Shown: positions 12,265 to 21,899 of the stretch, in pieces | Numbering within the stretch: the first letter of the stretch is position 1 | Layout: the number at the start of each line of letters is the position of its first letter | Assembly: GCF_945859705.1 (NCBI RefSeq) | Contig: NC_079137.1 | Coordinates: 27,771,322 to 27,835,321, forward strand | DNA length: 64,000 bases | Origin: Episyrphus balteatus | Lineage: Eukaryota; Arthropoda; Insecta; Diptera; Syrphidae | Direction: 5' to 3' | The notes under the pieces: generated by a model | Database searches by the model: none | What the model saw: only the letters and a program-made list of their open reading frames with translations | What the model was told of the DNA's origin: nothing | Translations under genes and position numbers: made by a program

Positions 12265-12558
12265 ATTATTATTAGAGATGCCGCGAACATTGATTTGGCC
12301 GAATACCGAATACCGAATATTCGGCCACATTCCTCGGCCGAATACCGAATATTCGGCCGCCGAATATTCGGCCAAGGACACTCAGAAAAAAACGTTGGTA
12401 ATTTAAAAAAATTCATACTTTGTCTCAAGAATAGATGTGGCTTAAAAAATTCCCAACAACATAGTATTGTAATGATGAATAACTGAACTACTTTTAAGAT
12501 AAATGTGTGAACACACTACCTACTACTGCAAAGGTAGACATCTAAAATCGAATTATAT

Positions 12559-12834
12559 ATGAGGACTGTTCGCCAAGATCGAACGGCGGACCCATACAAG
12601 TGGTGGTCAACACATACTACAAAATTTCATATTTTGAAAACATTTGCAAAAGTCTACCTTTCTTCTCCTGGGACAAGTGTTTACAGCGAAAGACTATTTT
12701 TCGAAGCAGGAAAAGTCTACGAAGATAAAAGTAATCGTTTACTACCAACATATGCGGAACCAATAGTTTTCATTCACCACAACTTACCTTTTGTAGATTA
12801 TGGGCCATTTTTTTTCACTATTACTCAACTTTGA
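12559..12834 (+). pseudogene. hAT transposase C-terminal dimerisation domain fragment
   Basis: 91 codons. Residues 11-16 read DPYKWW, followed by LKTFAKVYLSSPGTSVYSER, then F..AG.......N.LLP....E...F.HHNLP. This order (D..WW, P.TS..SER, AG, LLP, E, N) is the conserved hAT dimerisation region at the C-terminus of the transposase. The BED zinc finger and the catalytic DDE core are absent, so the piece cannot transpose DNA. Whether the short frame is expressed is unknown; the reported start ATG is only the first in the frame. Confidence 0.85.
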
Positions 12835-13379
12835 GAAAAATCTGAAGTTGGCAAGCTTGAGAGTTAGCTCCAACTCGAGATTTTAATCAAAAGCTGAAAA
12901 TTTGTTTTATTCATTAATTCTTAGCTCCCTTGTTCCAAACTCAAAGTTGCCCAACTTGTTGTTTTAATAATATCCCTAGGTTATTAATTTGTGACAGTCA
13001 ATTTCACAAACTGTCAATTTCGAATATTATTTTGAATGATGTGTCGTTTAAATTGAAGTTTCATAGGTTTTTTTTAATTAATGGTTTCATATGTTTATTG
13101 ATTTATTCAAACCAATAAGATTTCGAGGGAAACGCACCCAATTTACAATGAAAAAGTAGATTTTCCAAGATTACAAAAGGAAACTCCTAAACAAAAATGT
13201 TTTTTTGCAGAGAAAAAAATCAAACGAATAAAATCAATTTTTATCACACAAATCACTTTTGCATTTATTTTAAATTAAGCCCTGATTTTTCAATCGTCAG
13301 TTAGACTATCAGAGGAATAAATGTCAATATAAAAAAAAAAACTTTTTATGACTATTGAAAAATTGGCCAAACTTTTGAA

Positions 13380-13605
13380 ACAGAAATAATAATAAATAAC
13401 GACATTTTTAAAGTAAAAACTCAAGTTTGCTCGAAAGCTTCTGATAATTCCTGAAGTTGAAAAAATTAAAGTTGATAAACTTTAGATTTGAAAATTGAAA
13501 GTTAAAAACGTCAACTTTCAGTGAATGAAAACAATTTTTCAAGTTGAGAATAAAAATCCTCGAGTTGTGTTCAACTTCGAATGAATAAAATCGCCCTATA
13601 TGTAC
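13380..13605 (+). repeat. AAGTTGA-rich repeat, copy 1 (inside hAT remnant)
   Basis: A run of AAGTTGA / TCAACTT words with the sequence AAAAACGTCAACTTTCAGTG and ATAAAAATCCTCGAGTTGTG. It is matched in the same orientation by 15020-15215 outside the element. Confidence 0.5.
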
Positions 13606-13784
13606 TAAAATTAAAATTTTTTAATAAAACACACATTTTGGTATAATAATTTGTCCTTTTTCTTATCCATTTGGTATTCGGTATTCGGCCGAATAGTTAA
13701 ACTATTCGGCCGAATACCGAATACCTGAAAAATAGGCCGAATACCGAATAGTGGCCGAATGTTCGCGGCATCTCTAATTATTAT

Positions 13785-15019
13785 ATTATTAAGGGGGTGG
13801 GGTTAGGTTAGGTAGGATTGTTGGAAACACGATCATAAATGAAATCTAAAAAGTCCTCATCGATCCGAGGCTTGGAAAAAATTTTTCTTGGGGTCAAAGG
13901 TCACAAAAATGGGTTATTCACGATTTTTAGCAAAACGGTAAGTTTTTTCAAAAAATGTTTAATTCAAGAATTGTAGACCAGATTATTATCTATAAAAAGT
14001 GGCATGGCACTTTTTCCTAAGACCCACCATTTTTTAGGTATAACAATTCAAAAATTTGAAGTTGAGTTGTAATAGTCATAATCAGACCTTTTCTGAAAAA
14101 AAAAACTCAAAACTGAAAAGTTCCTGAAATTTCATTATTTTTTAAGCTTGAATTTCGTTCTTCAATGGTTAAAAATATGAGGAAAGCCCAAAAATAAAAT
14201 GCAAATTTTCACCCTTCTCCCGAAACAATTTCCATGGGAATTTTTGTTGAGAATTGGTCTGAATATATTAAGGGTGTCGGGTAGAGAATCGACAACTCTA
14301 AAACGGCTGATAGCTACACTTATGACTGTTCTAAAAACAGATAGAAAAAAGTTCTATCCAACCAGTTCATAAGATATTAACTTTTTTTCGTTCAGTGTAT
14401 TTTAAATTTTATCATCTTATGAATGAATTTTAATTATTTATTTTTTTTTAATTTTCTACAATAATTGGATGAGTAGGTACCCTAACAGTTTAAAAATTTC
14501 ATAGCTTTTGCACCTTTTCCTTAAGAAAAATTGAAATCTGTTTTCGATGCAAAATATAAAAAAAGTACATATTTTATGAAAAATTTTAAACACTATAGGA
14601 ACCTAGGTGTCCAACTTTCTTAAAAATATTATTAGCGGAGTTATAATTGAAATACCCATGTTATTGGACAGAAGTGAAAATATTCTATAGCGTCAACAGT
14701 TATCTTTAGCAGAAATTAAAATAAAAAAAAAAAACAGAAGAAAACCACAAAAATTACTTGCTACAAGATCCATATGCAATACTATCGGAAAAATATTGAA
14801 TATTTTAGAATGTTTTTAATTAGTTTTAATGAAATACATAAGAAAATATAATAATGCCATTACCTCTCTTTTTAAAACCGTTAGAGTTTTTGTTTTATTT
14901 TTGAGTATTTTTTTTATCAATTTGTTCTTCAAAGTAGCGGGGCAACAATTTCCGATTCCTATAAAAAAAGTCACAATAACTGAAAAAAAAAAAATTGTGA
15001 GGAAAATTAAAAAAAAAAA
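13785..15019. other. No gene seen; probable old interspersed repeat
   Basis: Contains GGGGTCAAAGGTCACAAAAA and TTATTCACGATTTTTAGCAA, which look repeat-like, but no second copy is in the window. Short overlapping frames at 14816-15097 come from A/T runs and are not credible genes. Confidence 0.45.
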
Positions 15020-15215
15020 TATTTGAAGCAAACTCTGAAGTTTGGTCGGCAAACTTCTTTTTTTTTCCGGAAGTTGAGAAAACCGAAAGTTGATCAACTC
15101 TCGAGTTTAAAGAATCAAAAGTTGAAAACGTCAACTTTGAGTGAATTAAACCAAATTCAAAAGTTGAAGATAAAAATCCTGAAGTTATGTTCAACTTCTA
15201 GTGAACAAAATCCTT
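15020..15215 (+). repeat. AAGTTGA-rich repeat, copy 2
   Basis: Shares the block GTTGAAAACGTCAACTTTGA and GATAAAAATCCTGAAGTTAT with 13380-13605. It suggests the sequence is a mobile segment or that the hAT element once captured flanking DNA. Confidence 0.5.
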
Positions 15216-16138
15216 AATATACCAAAAAAATTAATTTGTGCGCTTTCCAATTTTGTTAACAAAAAAATTGTTTAAAAAAATCTAAAAATTTTCCATTGAT
15301 CGTACATTTTCCACATTGAAAATAAGGATGCATTTAATTATACAGGGTGTCCCACAACCAACGCCACAAAATAAGTCAATGGTTTCCTTTGCATATTTTA
15401 AGACGAAAATCTTCGGCTCGTTTATAAGTTCAATTTCTGTTTGAATACATAAATTGTGATTGTGTTAAAATATTCATTTTTAGTGTTTGCCCATTTAAGG
15501 GCAATTAAAACTCAAATAAGATATCAACTTAGGTAGGTAATTGAAACGCAGTTTCAAAGGACTATATTTTGTGACTCTCGTAAACCATACAACCGGTTTC
15601 AACGAACAAAAACTTTTTTGTAACCTGAAGGTAAAAATGTTTGCATTCAAAGAAATCATTTTACTAGTAGATTATTATAAATGCATAAAAGCATTTTTGC
15701 ATTACACATAAAGTAATCAGAATGACAGTGGGTCTAGGTCAAGTCCACTTCTGTACAAGTTGGATGTTTTAAGGTCTTAAAAGTTAAGTGTTTGTTTATT
15801 TATTAAACGAAATGGTAGAAATTAATTCAGGAAAACATAAAGCTATTGATCTGTATAACATTTTTTTTTTTTTCAAAAATTCCTATATTAAATATTCTTA
15901 TCTAAAAATCAACTGTAAGATTTTTTTTTTAAATCCGGAAATATAGTGCTAGAAGGCGTCATTTTATTCATTTTCAAAACAAAAAAAAAAAAATTTGATC
16001 AAGGAAAAGATTTATTAAGACTTCATTTAACTTTCACAATATTTGAATAAACTTCTAATAATTTAAACTGCTTAGACTGGATCAATCAGCAGCAAACTTA
16101 CACATAAATATTTTCTTGTTATTTTAAAACATTTACAT
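15216..16138. other. No gene seen
   Basis: AT-rich spacer. It includes a lone transposon-end-like string ACAGGGTGTCCCACAACCAA at about 15353 with no partner end in the window. Confidence 0.45.
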
Positions 16139-16146
16139 ACATAACT

Positions 16147-16860
16147 TAGGGCTGCCAGACGTCCCGATTTCGGTGGGACAGTCCCGACTTTTCGACCCTG
16201 TCCCGATATCTGTCCCGATTTAGAAAATGTCCCGATTTTGTCCCGACAATCCGTTTTCATTCGAAAACTTTGTGGAAGAAAATAAAAGTGACTGGTATAC
16301 GAAAATAAATGAATTACATTAGACATTTCCTTTAGCCTGTTTTCACTAGAGCTCAAATGAGATATAATTTCGCAAATGAGGTTAGTTTAGATTTTAAATT
16401 CAATTTTTTTCTATAGAACATCTGCAGCATGTTTTGCATTGCTTTCCCTTTTTTTATTACACGTGTGTAAAGTAAAATGATTGGTCCATTATTTTAGCTT
16501 CAATTTATTAATTCTCAATAATTAATTTAAAGTCCACATTAAAAATAAAACTGTCATATCGCATACAGTTTTTAAAACTTCCTCTTTCAAAAGGCAACGT
16601 TTAATTTAATGGAAATATTTAGTTATTTTTATTTTTTATGGATGAAGGTGTTGTTATTTTTCTTTAAGTTAAGTTTTCAAAAAATGGAATTTTTACCAAT
16701 AATTGGTTCATAATTTTGCATAAAATGTAAGAAATTAAGTAAAATGCATTTTCTATTATTTTTTATTATTTTCTTTTATTTTTTATTTTGCTGTCCCGAT
16801 TTGTCCCGGCTTTTAAGACCTGTTGTCCCGAAATTAATAAAATTTTATCTGGCAGCCCTA
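16147..16860. mobile_element. 714-bp hAT-type MITE
   Basis: Inverted ends TAGGGCTGCCAGA and TCTGGCAGCCCTA, flanked by a perfect 8-bp duplication ACATAACT (16139-16146 and 16861-16868). Both ends carry several copies of the subterminal word TGTCCCGA(C/T)TT. No transposase is encoded. Confidence 0.9.
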
Positions 16861-16868
16861 ACATAACT

Positions 16869-17381
16869 GTAAAACTCCATCAGTTCTTGTCATTGAAAAT
16901 GAGCAGAATTAGTAAAAAACATACTAATGTTTCCAAAAATAATAATTTGCACAAATAATAAAAGAATTACGAGGACCATTACAAATAAACCATGAGTTGT
17001 ACTTGTACCTACGCATTGATTGAAAAAAAAAAACTAAAAACGCTTTATGCAATTTTTAAAGGATCAAAATTGTATGCTATTTGCATAAAGAATTTCAGTT
17101 TGTGGAGCCCCGGGTTTATAGACATGAAACTTTGGGAATATTTGTTTTTATTTCCAAGTTCCAACAATTATGTTTCTGGGAGCCACTTTATGATATTAGG
17201 TGTAGGTATACTGTCAAAATTACCTACACCCTACACGTATCAGTGGACTTTTGTAGAAACGTAATTACTCCATTCAAAAACTGTTGTAAGAACTTAACGT
17301 AAAAAATAACCTGTTTCTAATATTAAAAAAAAGCAGTATAACAATTTTGTTTGAGCAGTTTTAATTATTTAATAGTTATTA
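16869..17381. other. Intergenic region 3' of trypsin gene 1
   Basis: Two overlapping short frames (16992-17264 and 17081-17302) have no recognisable motif. No poly-A signal of the canonical form is seen directly below the protease stop on the minus strand. Confidence 0.4.
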
Positions 17382-18149
17382 TTATGCAGCATTCTTCTTA
17401 ATCCATTCTTTGTAGGTTTGTATATCAGAATATATACCTGGATAACCAGGCTTACCACAACCATATCCCCATGATACGACTCCAACTTGTTCATGTGCTT
17501 CATTTACCAATGGGCCGCCAGAATCACCTTGACATGCGTCCTTATCTTCTCCGACACCGCAAACCATACCAGGCTTGATTTCACCCAAGTACTTATAAAG
17601 TGAAGAAGAACACGGTTTGCCCGAAAGAAAAGTGACCGTCGTCATTTGCAACTTTGCAGTCATGGCTCTCACTTCCTCTTTCTTATAACCCCATCCACTC
17701 ACCTCGACAGGACTTCCATCAGCAGGCATAGAATTGGCCAATTTGACGGGTTTCACTGTGCTGCTAAAAATCAACGGCAAGCTTACTTTTGCCAAAGCAA
17801 TATCATTTGCCATAGTGTCGGTATCATAGTTAGGATGTAGAATAACCGATTCCACTTCTCTGAGAAGTCCACCTGTACTCCAGAAATTCGAACCACAACG
17901 TACCTGCATGTGGTTGATATCACTTTGGGTTGCACCGACAAGGCAATGAGCAGCAATTATAAGATAGTTTTCATTGTAGATACTACATCCGCAAGCATGG
18001 TTTTCCAACTTCTGAAGGGAACATTGGTATGGAAAGTCTTGAATAGAAGCATCCTCTCCCCCTATAATACGATCTCTATAACGATCAGCAATGGCACTTT
18101 CGCCAGAGAAAACGAAACAACTCAAGATAAGAACTGCTAAGCGAAACAT
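17382..18149 (-). CDS. Secreted trypsin-type serine protease, gene 1
   Basis: 255 codons, one exon, normal length for an insect trypsin (S1 family). Residues 1-19 are a hydrophobic secretion signal; a short propeptide ends at Arg27, before the mature N-terminus IIGG. The catalytic triad is His68 (AAHC), Asp116 (NDIAL) and Ser210 (GDSGGP). Asp204, six residues before the serine, is the S1-pocket residue giving cleavage after Lys/Arg, so a trypsin-like specificity is predicted. An unusual extra cysteine pair is seen: Cys43 (YQCSL) and Cys55 (CGCS, where most family members have CGGS); the paralogue at 26198-26959 shares it. Cys85 has no obvious partner. The likely site of action is the gut lumen, inferred from family. 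The start is the only in-frame ATG and a TATA-like box lies 72 bases upstream. Confidence 0.95.
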   Translation of the reverse strand: MFRLAVLILSCFVFSGESAIADRYRDRIIGGEDASIQDFPYQCSLQKLENHACGCSIYNENYLIIAAHCLVGATQSDINHMQVRCGSNFWSTGGLLREVESVILHPNYDTDTMANDIALAKVSLPLIFSSTVKPVKLANSMPADGSPVEVSGWGYKKEEVRAMTAKLQMTTVTFLSGKPCSSSLYKYLGEIKPGMVCGVGEDKDACQGDSGGPLVNEAHEQVGVVSWGYGCGKPGYPGIYSDIQTYKEWIKKNAA

Positions 18150-18220
18150 CTCGAGAAGAATAACTTATGAGATGCTGGATTTTGGTGTTTTTATCTGCAA
18201 ATAGTTAGAAGTTCTATTGG

Positions 18221-18226
18221 TTTATA
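18221..18226 (-). promoter_or_regulatory. TATA box candidate for trypsin gene 1
   Basis: TATAAA on the minus strand, 72 bases before the ATG. About 30 bases downstream lies TTGCAGATAAAAAC, which would place transcription start at an A near 18194-18196 and give a ~45-base leader. The AGATAA in that string is also a GATA-factor site; GATA factors drive gut genes in insects. Position and spacing are seen; function is inferred. Confidence 0.45.
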
Positions 18227-18382
18227 TTGCAAAAGATACAAAAATTTAATTGTGGCCTTGTTCGAATAAAGACACGTTTTTGAAAAAAAAAACAATAAAG
18301 CAGATGTTGTGTTAAGTAGCAATTGTGTTTGTATTTGATTTTGTTTCTTGTTTACTTCTGAATGAAAGTAACTAAAAGATAC

Positions 18383-18580
18383 CTGTTTTCGAAATTTGAA
18401 TTCAATGATATCATCATTTTTAATAACACCCACGTACATAGTGTGGTGTCTATTAAATTTTCGCTTGATCTTTATATTTTCATATTTGAATTCATTTGAT
18501 ATTTCACCACTGACGGTGTAGATATTTGTTATTGGTCTATGTTTAAAATAATTAGAACTTGTGTGAAGAAGGGACTTACG
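18383..18580 (-). other. Possible exon pair of an unidentified gene (low confidence)
   Basis: On the minus strand a strong 5' splice-site consensus, GGC|GTAAGT (18580/18579), is followed 43 bases later by a branch-like TTCTAAT and an acceptor ATAG (18537-18538). The next 154 bases (18536-18383) are open, encode a charged stretch (including EFKYENIKIKRKF) and end in CAG|GTATCT, another donor. The composition looks more coding than its surroundings. No family is recognised, no start is seen, and a 43-base intron would be very short. It sits just upstream of trypsin gene 1 and could be chance. Confidence 0.2.
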
Positions 18581-18599
18581 CCGCACGGAAAATTTTGGA

Positions 18600-18950
18600 A
18601 CTACCTAAACCGAATTTTAAATCAAGTTTGCTATGATACATTACAAAATCCCCCGCAATCCCCCTTTCAACAAACACCCCATGCAAGCAAAGCCGCCTAG
18701 CAAATCTGATATGATCATAACCGTTCACTGTATAGATACTCCCCTCACATAACCGCAGAACACAAAAAAATCTTAACAGAAGTTAAAAGATAACTTTGAA
18801 CCAGAAAACTGAAAAATCTGTTCATTCCAGAACTATTCCGAGATGAAAAAATCCAGTACAAAATGAGTTGTTCCTGAGTTAGAATAGAAGCAAAGTTTTG
18901 TACGACGTAATACTCACAAAAATTGGCGGTGAAATTAAAGGTCCAAAAGT
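18600..18950. other. No gene seen
   Basis: Unique-looking intergenic sequence with C-rich patches (CCCCCGCAATCCCCCTTTC) but no frame or repeat. Confidence 0.45.
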
Positions 18951-18956
18951 AGTTAG

Positions 18957-19055
18957 AGTGAGGCCTATTATCTCAGGCTTGATATAATATAGTGACGCCT
19001 GCTATCTCAGACTAAATGATTACAGTGATACCTGCTATCTCAGGCTGATATTGAT
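18957..19055 (+). repeat. Short tandem repeat, three ~34-base units
   Basis: Units begin AGTGAGGCCTATTATCTCAG, AGTGACGCCTGCTATCTCAG and AGTGATACCTGCTATCTCAG, spaced 32-34 bases apart. Confidence 0.6.
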
Positions 19056-19648
19056 GATATTTAGCAACTTACACGTGCAGAGAAGGAGAACAGGGCTCCC
19101 GCAGAATTTGTTTTCCTTTATTCTCTTATAGCCCAGTCGGTATGTACAAAAAAATTAAATCGTGACATTTTTTTTATAGAACGGTAGAGAGGGTCATTAA
19201 GAGCTTAAAACCATTTTTTTCAGTAAAATCGAGCTTGAGCCAAAGCCGCCATCTTGGATTTAAGGAAAAACAGTTTTGAGTGAATAACTCGGCCATTCAA
19301 AGACTATATTCTTTTGCTATTATTATATATTATCATATTGACTCATTTTGTTTAAAATGACACTCACCGATTTTGAGATAGTTCCTTTTGTTTACATAAA
19401 ATTTCAGGAATTTGCAAAACCAAACATTGCAGCTAGATTTCTAATCCCCAAAAACATAAACACACTACCATATTGCGTTGATCTTAAGATCTAAACTCAA
19501 AGCGGGTACCTATAACGTTTAAGCTGAGTAAGGGAAAAGTTTTTTTTTTTTCAAATTAACTCGAAAAATATGTGCCATACCTACAAGCAAATTTATTAAA
19601 ATAAAAGTTGTAGAAAATTTTCTACAAGTTTTACCTACCTATGTATAT

Positions 19649-20801
19649 TAGGGTGGGTCAAAAAAATCGAAATTCTTTTTTTTTGATTTGGTACTCCGAA
19701 AAATCGATTGCTAGACACCTCTAGAATATACACACCAAATATGAGCTCTTTATATTAATGGGAAGGTCCTCCGCTTTGCAATTTTCCATTTTTACATCAA
19801 GCTTCTACTAAAAAAAAAATATTTTTTTTATTAATTAACTTTTTAGCAAATTTCTTTTCAGATTCTTGTAAGAAATTTAACGCTCTACAAAAAAGGCCTT
19901 ATACACTTTTTTCGTTTATCTAACCGTTGCAACGCGTTGAATAGATATTTGAGGTAAAAAAATCGAGAAAATCTTTAAAAATTCGTTTTTTGGTCTTAAT
20001 TTTGTAACAAACTGAAAAATTATAATCATCAAACGCGCAAGACATATTCTTGTTGGAAATTAATTGCTCCACAAAAAAGGTCTTGTTAACTTTTTTCATT
20101 AATCTAACCATTCTAAAGATATTCGAGGTCAAAGTTAAAAAAAATTATGAAAACATTTTATATTTTAAAAAAATTTTCCAGTTCACTGAAAATTCATTAT
20201 TTTCAATTTAACAAGACGTATTCTTGTAGGGGCTTAAACGTTCTACAAAAAATTCCTTGGCATCAAATTGATTGCTTTAACCGTTTAGAAGATATTCGTA
20301 TCCAAATCGCAATGCATACGGGTCATAAGAAAACTATTGAAATCAGTGAGCAATAAATGTTAATTTCGTAAATTATACTAAAAAAAAAGTAATAGGTTGT
20401 TTAATTTTGTTAATTTGTAATTTTTTTTTCTATTCCTGCCATAAAAACACAAAAGATATTAAAACTCCAAAAACTTAGCTGCAAGTATTTATGATAAACT
20501 TTTGTATGGGCTCGACACACTGTGCAACGGTTAGATAAACGAAAAAAGTGTATAAGGCCTTTTTTGTAGAGCGTTCAATTTCCTACAAGAATCTGAAAAG
20601 AAATTTGCTAAAAAGTCAATTAATAAAAAAAATATTTTTTTTAGTAGAAGCTTGATGTAAAAATGGAAAATTGCAAAGCGGAGGACCTTCCCATTAATAT
20701 AAAGAGCTCATATTTGGTGTGTATATTCTAGAGGGGTCTAGCAATCGATTTTTTGGAGTACCAAATAAAAAAAAAAATTTCGTTTTTTTTGACCCACCCT
20801 A
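19649..20801. mobile_element. 1.15-kb element with ~300-bp terminal inverted repeats
   Basis: The ends TAGGGTGGGTCAAAAAAATC and TTTTTTGACCCACCCTA begin arms of roughly 290 bases that are near-perfect reverse complements (blocks ATATGAGCTCTTTATATTAA, GGTCCTCCGCTTTGCAATTT, TAGATAAACGAAAAAAGTGT). A perfect 8-bp duplication ATGTATAT flanks it (19641-19648 and 20802-20809). The duplication length and T/CAGGG-type ends suggest hAT, though P-like is possible. No transposase is encoded. Confidence 0.88.
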
Positions 20802-20861
20802 ATGTATATCATATTTGTCTAAAATCAAAAATGGACGAGTAATTCACTTAAAACAGTTTTT

Positions 20862-21680
20862 GGGTTGGGGTCAAAATTCTGCCGGTGTCAAAATTCTTTT
20901 GTCAAAATTCTGCTTTCAAAATTCTGCTTTACAAAATTCTGCTTTCAAAATTCTGTTTTTCAAAATTCTGTTTTTCAAAATTCTGCTTTTCATAATTCTA
21001 CTTTTCAAAATTCTGCAAAAAATTAAAAAAGGGTTTGGAAAATGTTAAAAAGCGCGCGCTTTTTAACATTTTCCAAACCCTTTTTTAATTTTTTGCAGAA
21101 TTCTGTAAAATCATCTTTTTGAAAAATTATCTGCTTATTTGATTACTTACCTACATAATTTGTCATTTTTTAAATGCGAATTAATTTTTGTTTTATAAAT
21201 AATGAATAAATTTGAAAATATTAAGAAAGGGTTTTTAATATTAAACATTTCCGAAAATAACTAAAAATTTATTAATTTATCAAATAAAGATGAATATTCA
21301 AAAATTTGAGTAAGAAAAGGAATATACAACATCGGTTCCAATTAGTATACATATTTTATTTGAAAGAAAGTCAGTTTATGCATTTCAAAAAATATTTGCG
21401 ACACTTAAATAAAAAAATTTAGGAAAGTACCAATGTTGAATTACATTAATGAGGTGTATTTTTCTTTAGCCAGCGCATATGCTATAAAAAAAAAACAGAA
21501 TTAGCAGAATTTTTTTTGTTCAAATATAATGCTGGCAGAATTTTGAAAAGCAGAATTTTAAAAAGCAGAATTTTGAAAAACAGAATAGAAAAAAAGCAGA
21601 ATTTTGAAAAACAGAATTTTCGCTGAAAAAGCAGAATTTTGAAAAGCAGAATTTTGAAGCCAGAATTTTGACCCGATCCC
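20862..21680. mobile_element. 819-bp element with 9-bp target duplication and CAAAATTCTG arrays
   Basis: The ends are GGGTTGGGGTCAAAATTCTG and CAGAATTTTGACCCGATCCC, flanked by ACAGTTTTT on both sides (20853-20861, 21681-21689). Next to each end lies a direct array of CAAAATTCTGCTTT-like units (about 9 at the left, about 8 in reverse at the right). A 9-bp duplication with repetitive ends resembles Mutator-like or foldback elements; the assignment is inferred. Frames across the arrays (20815-21048, 21482-21682) are repeat artefacts. Confidence 0.82.
21009..21102. repeat. 94-bp perfect palindrome with no spacer
   Basis: Two 47-base arms meet at GCGC|GCGC (centre 21055/21056) with no loop. The arm includes GGGTTTGGAAAATGTTAAAA. 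It lies close to one array inside the 819-bp element. Confidence 0.95.
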
Positions 21681-21899
21681 ACAGTTTTTTCTTAAATCAA
21701 GATGGTGGGTTTGGATCATGCTCGATTTTCCCGAAAAGTTGGTTTTAATTTCCTAATGACCCTCTTTGCCGTTCTATCAAAAAAAAATTTCACGATTAAA
21801 TTTGTTTCATTTCAGCTTAATTTTTTGCTCTTAATGACCCCTCTACCGTCCCATGAAAAAAATTTCACGATTTGATTTTTTCCATTCGTAATGTTTATC

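Larger units (their letters stand above)
12273..13776 (+). mobile_element. hAT transposon remnant with transposase C-terminus
   Basis: Terminal inverted repeats TAGAGATGCCGCGAACATT and AATGTTCGCGGCATCTCTA are flanked by a perfect 8-bp duplication ATTATTAT (12265-12272 and 13777-13784). Subterminal GC-rich motifs, CGGCCGAATACCGAATATTC-type palindromes, occur at 12297-12372 and 13676-13760. A frame inside encodes the hAT dimerisation domain. The element is an internal-deletion derivative. Confidence 0.92.
19146..21890. repeat. Outer inverted repeat enclosing two transposons
   Basis: The left arm (about 19146-19275) has AAATCGTGACATTTTTTTTA, GGTAGAGAGGGTCATTAAGA and CCATCTTGGATTTAAGGAAA. The right arm (about 21690-21890) carries the reverse complements, with the first block duplicated. 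This may be an older foldback element into which 19649-20801 and 20862-21680 inserted; no target duplication was found for the outer structure. Confidence 0.6.

Noticed and set aside
13803..13822. Insect telomere-type repeat (GGTTAGGTTAGG)
   Set aside because: Only two imperfect units; no array.
14816..15217. Overlapping frames up to 99 codons on both strands
   Set aside because: Arise from A/T homopolymer-rich sequence; low-complexity Phe/Lys peptides.
15346..15365. Transposon end ACAGGGTGTCCCACAACC
   Set aside because: No inverted partner or flanking duplication could be found, so no element can be drawn.
16992..17302. Overlapping 90- and 73-codon frames as a gene
   Set aside because: Different frames of the same AT-rich sequence, no motif, no splice or promoter support.
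18191..18586. A 131-codon gene starting at GTG
   Set aside because: The C-terminal half is AT-derived low-complexity text and passes through the trypsin promoter; only the upstream portion is kept as a weak exon candidate.
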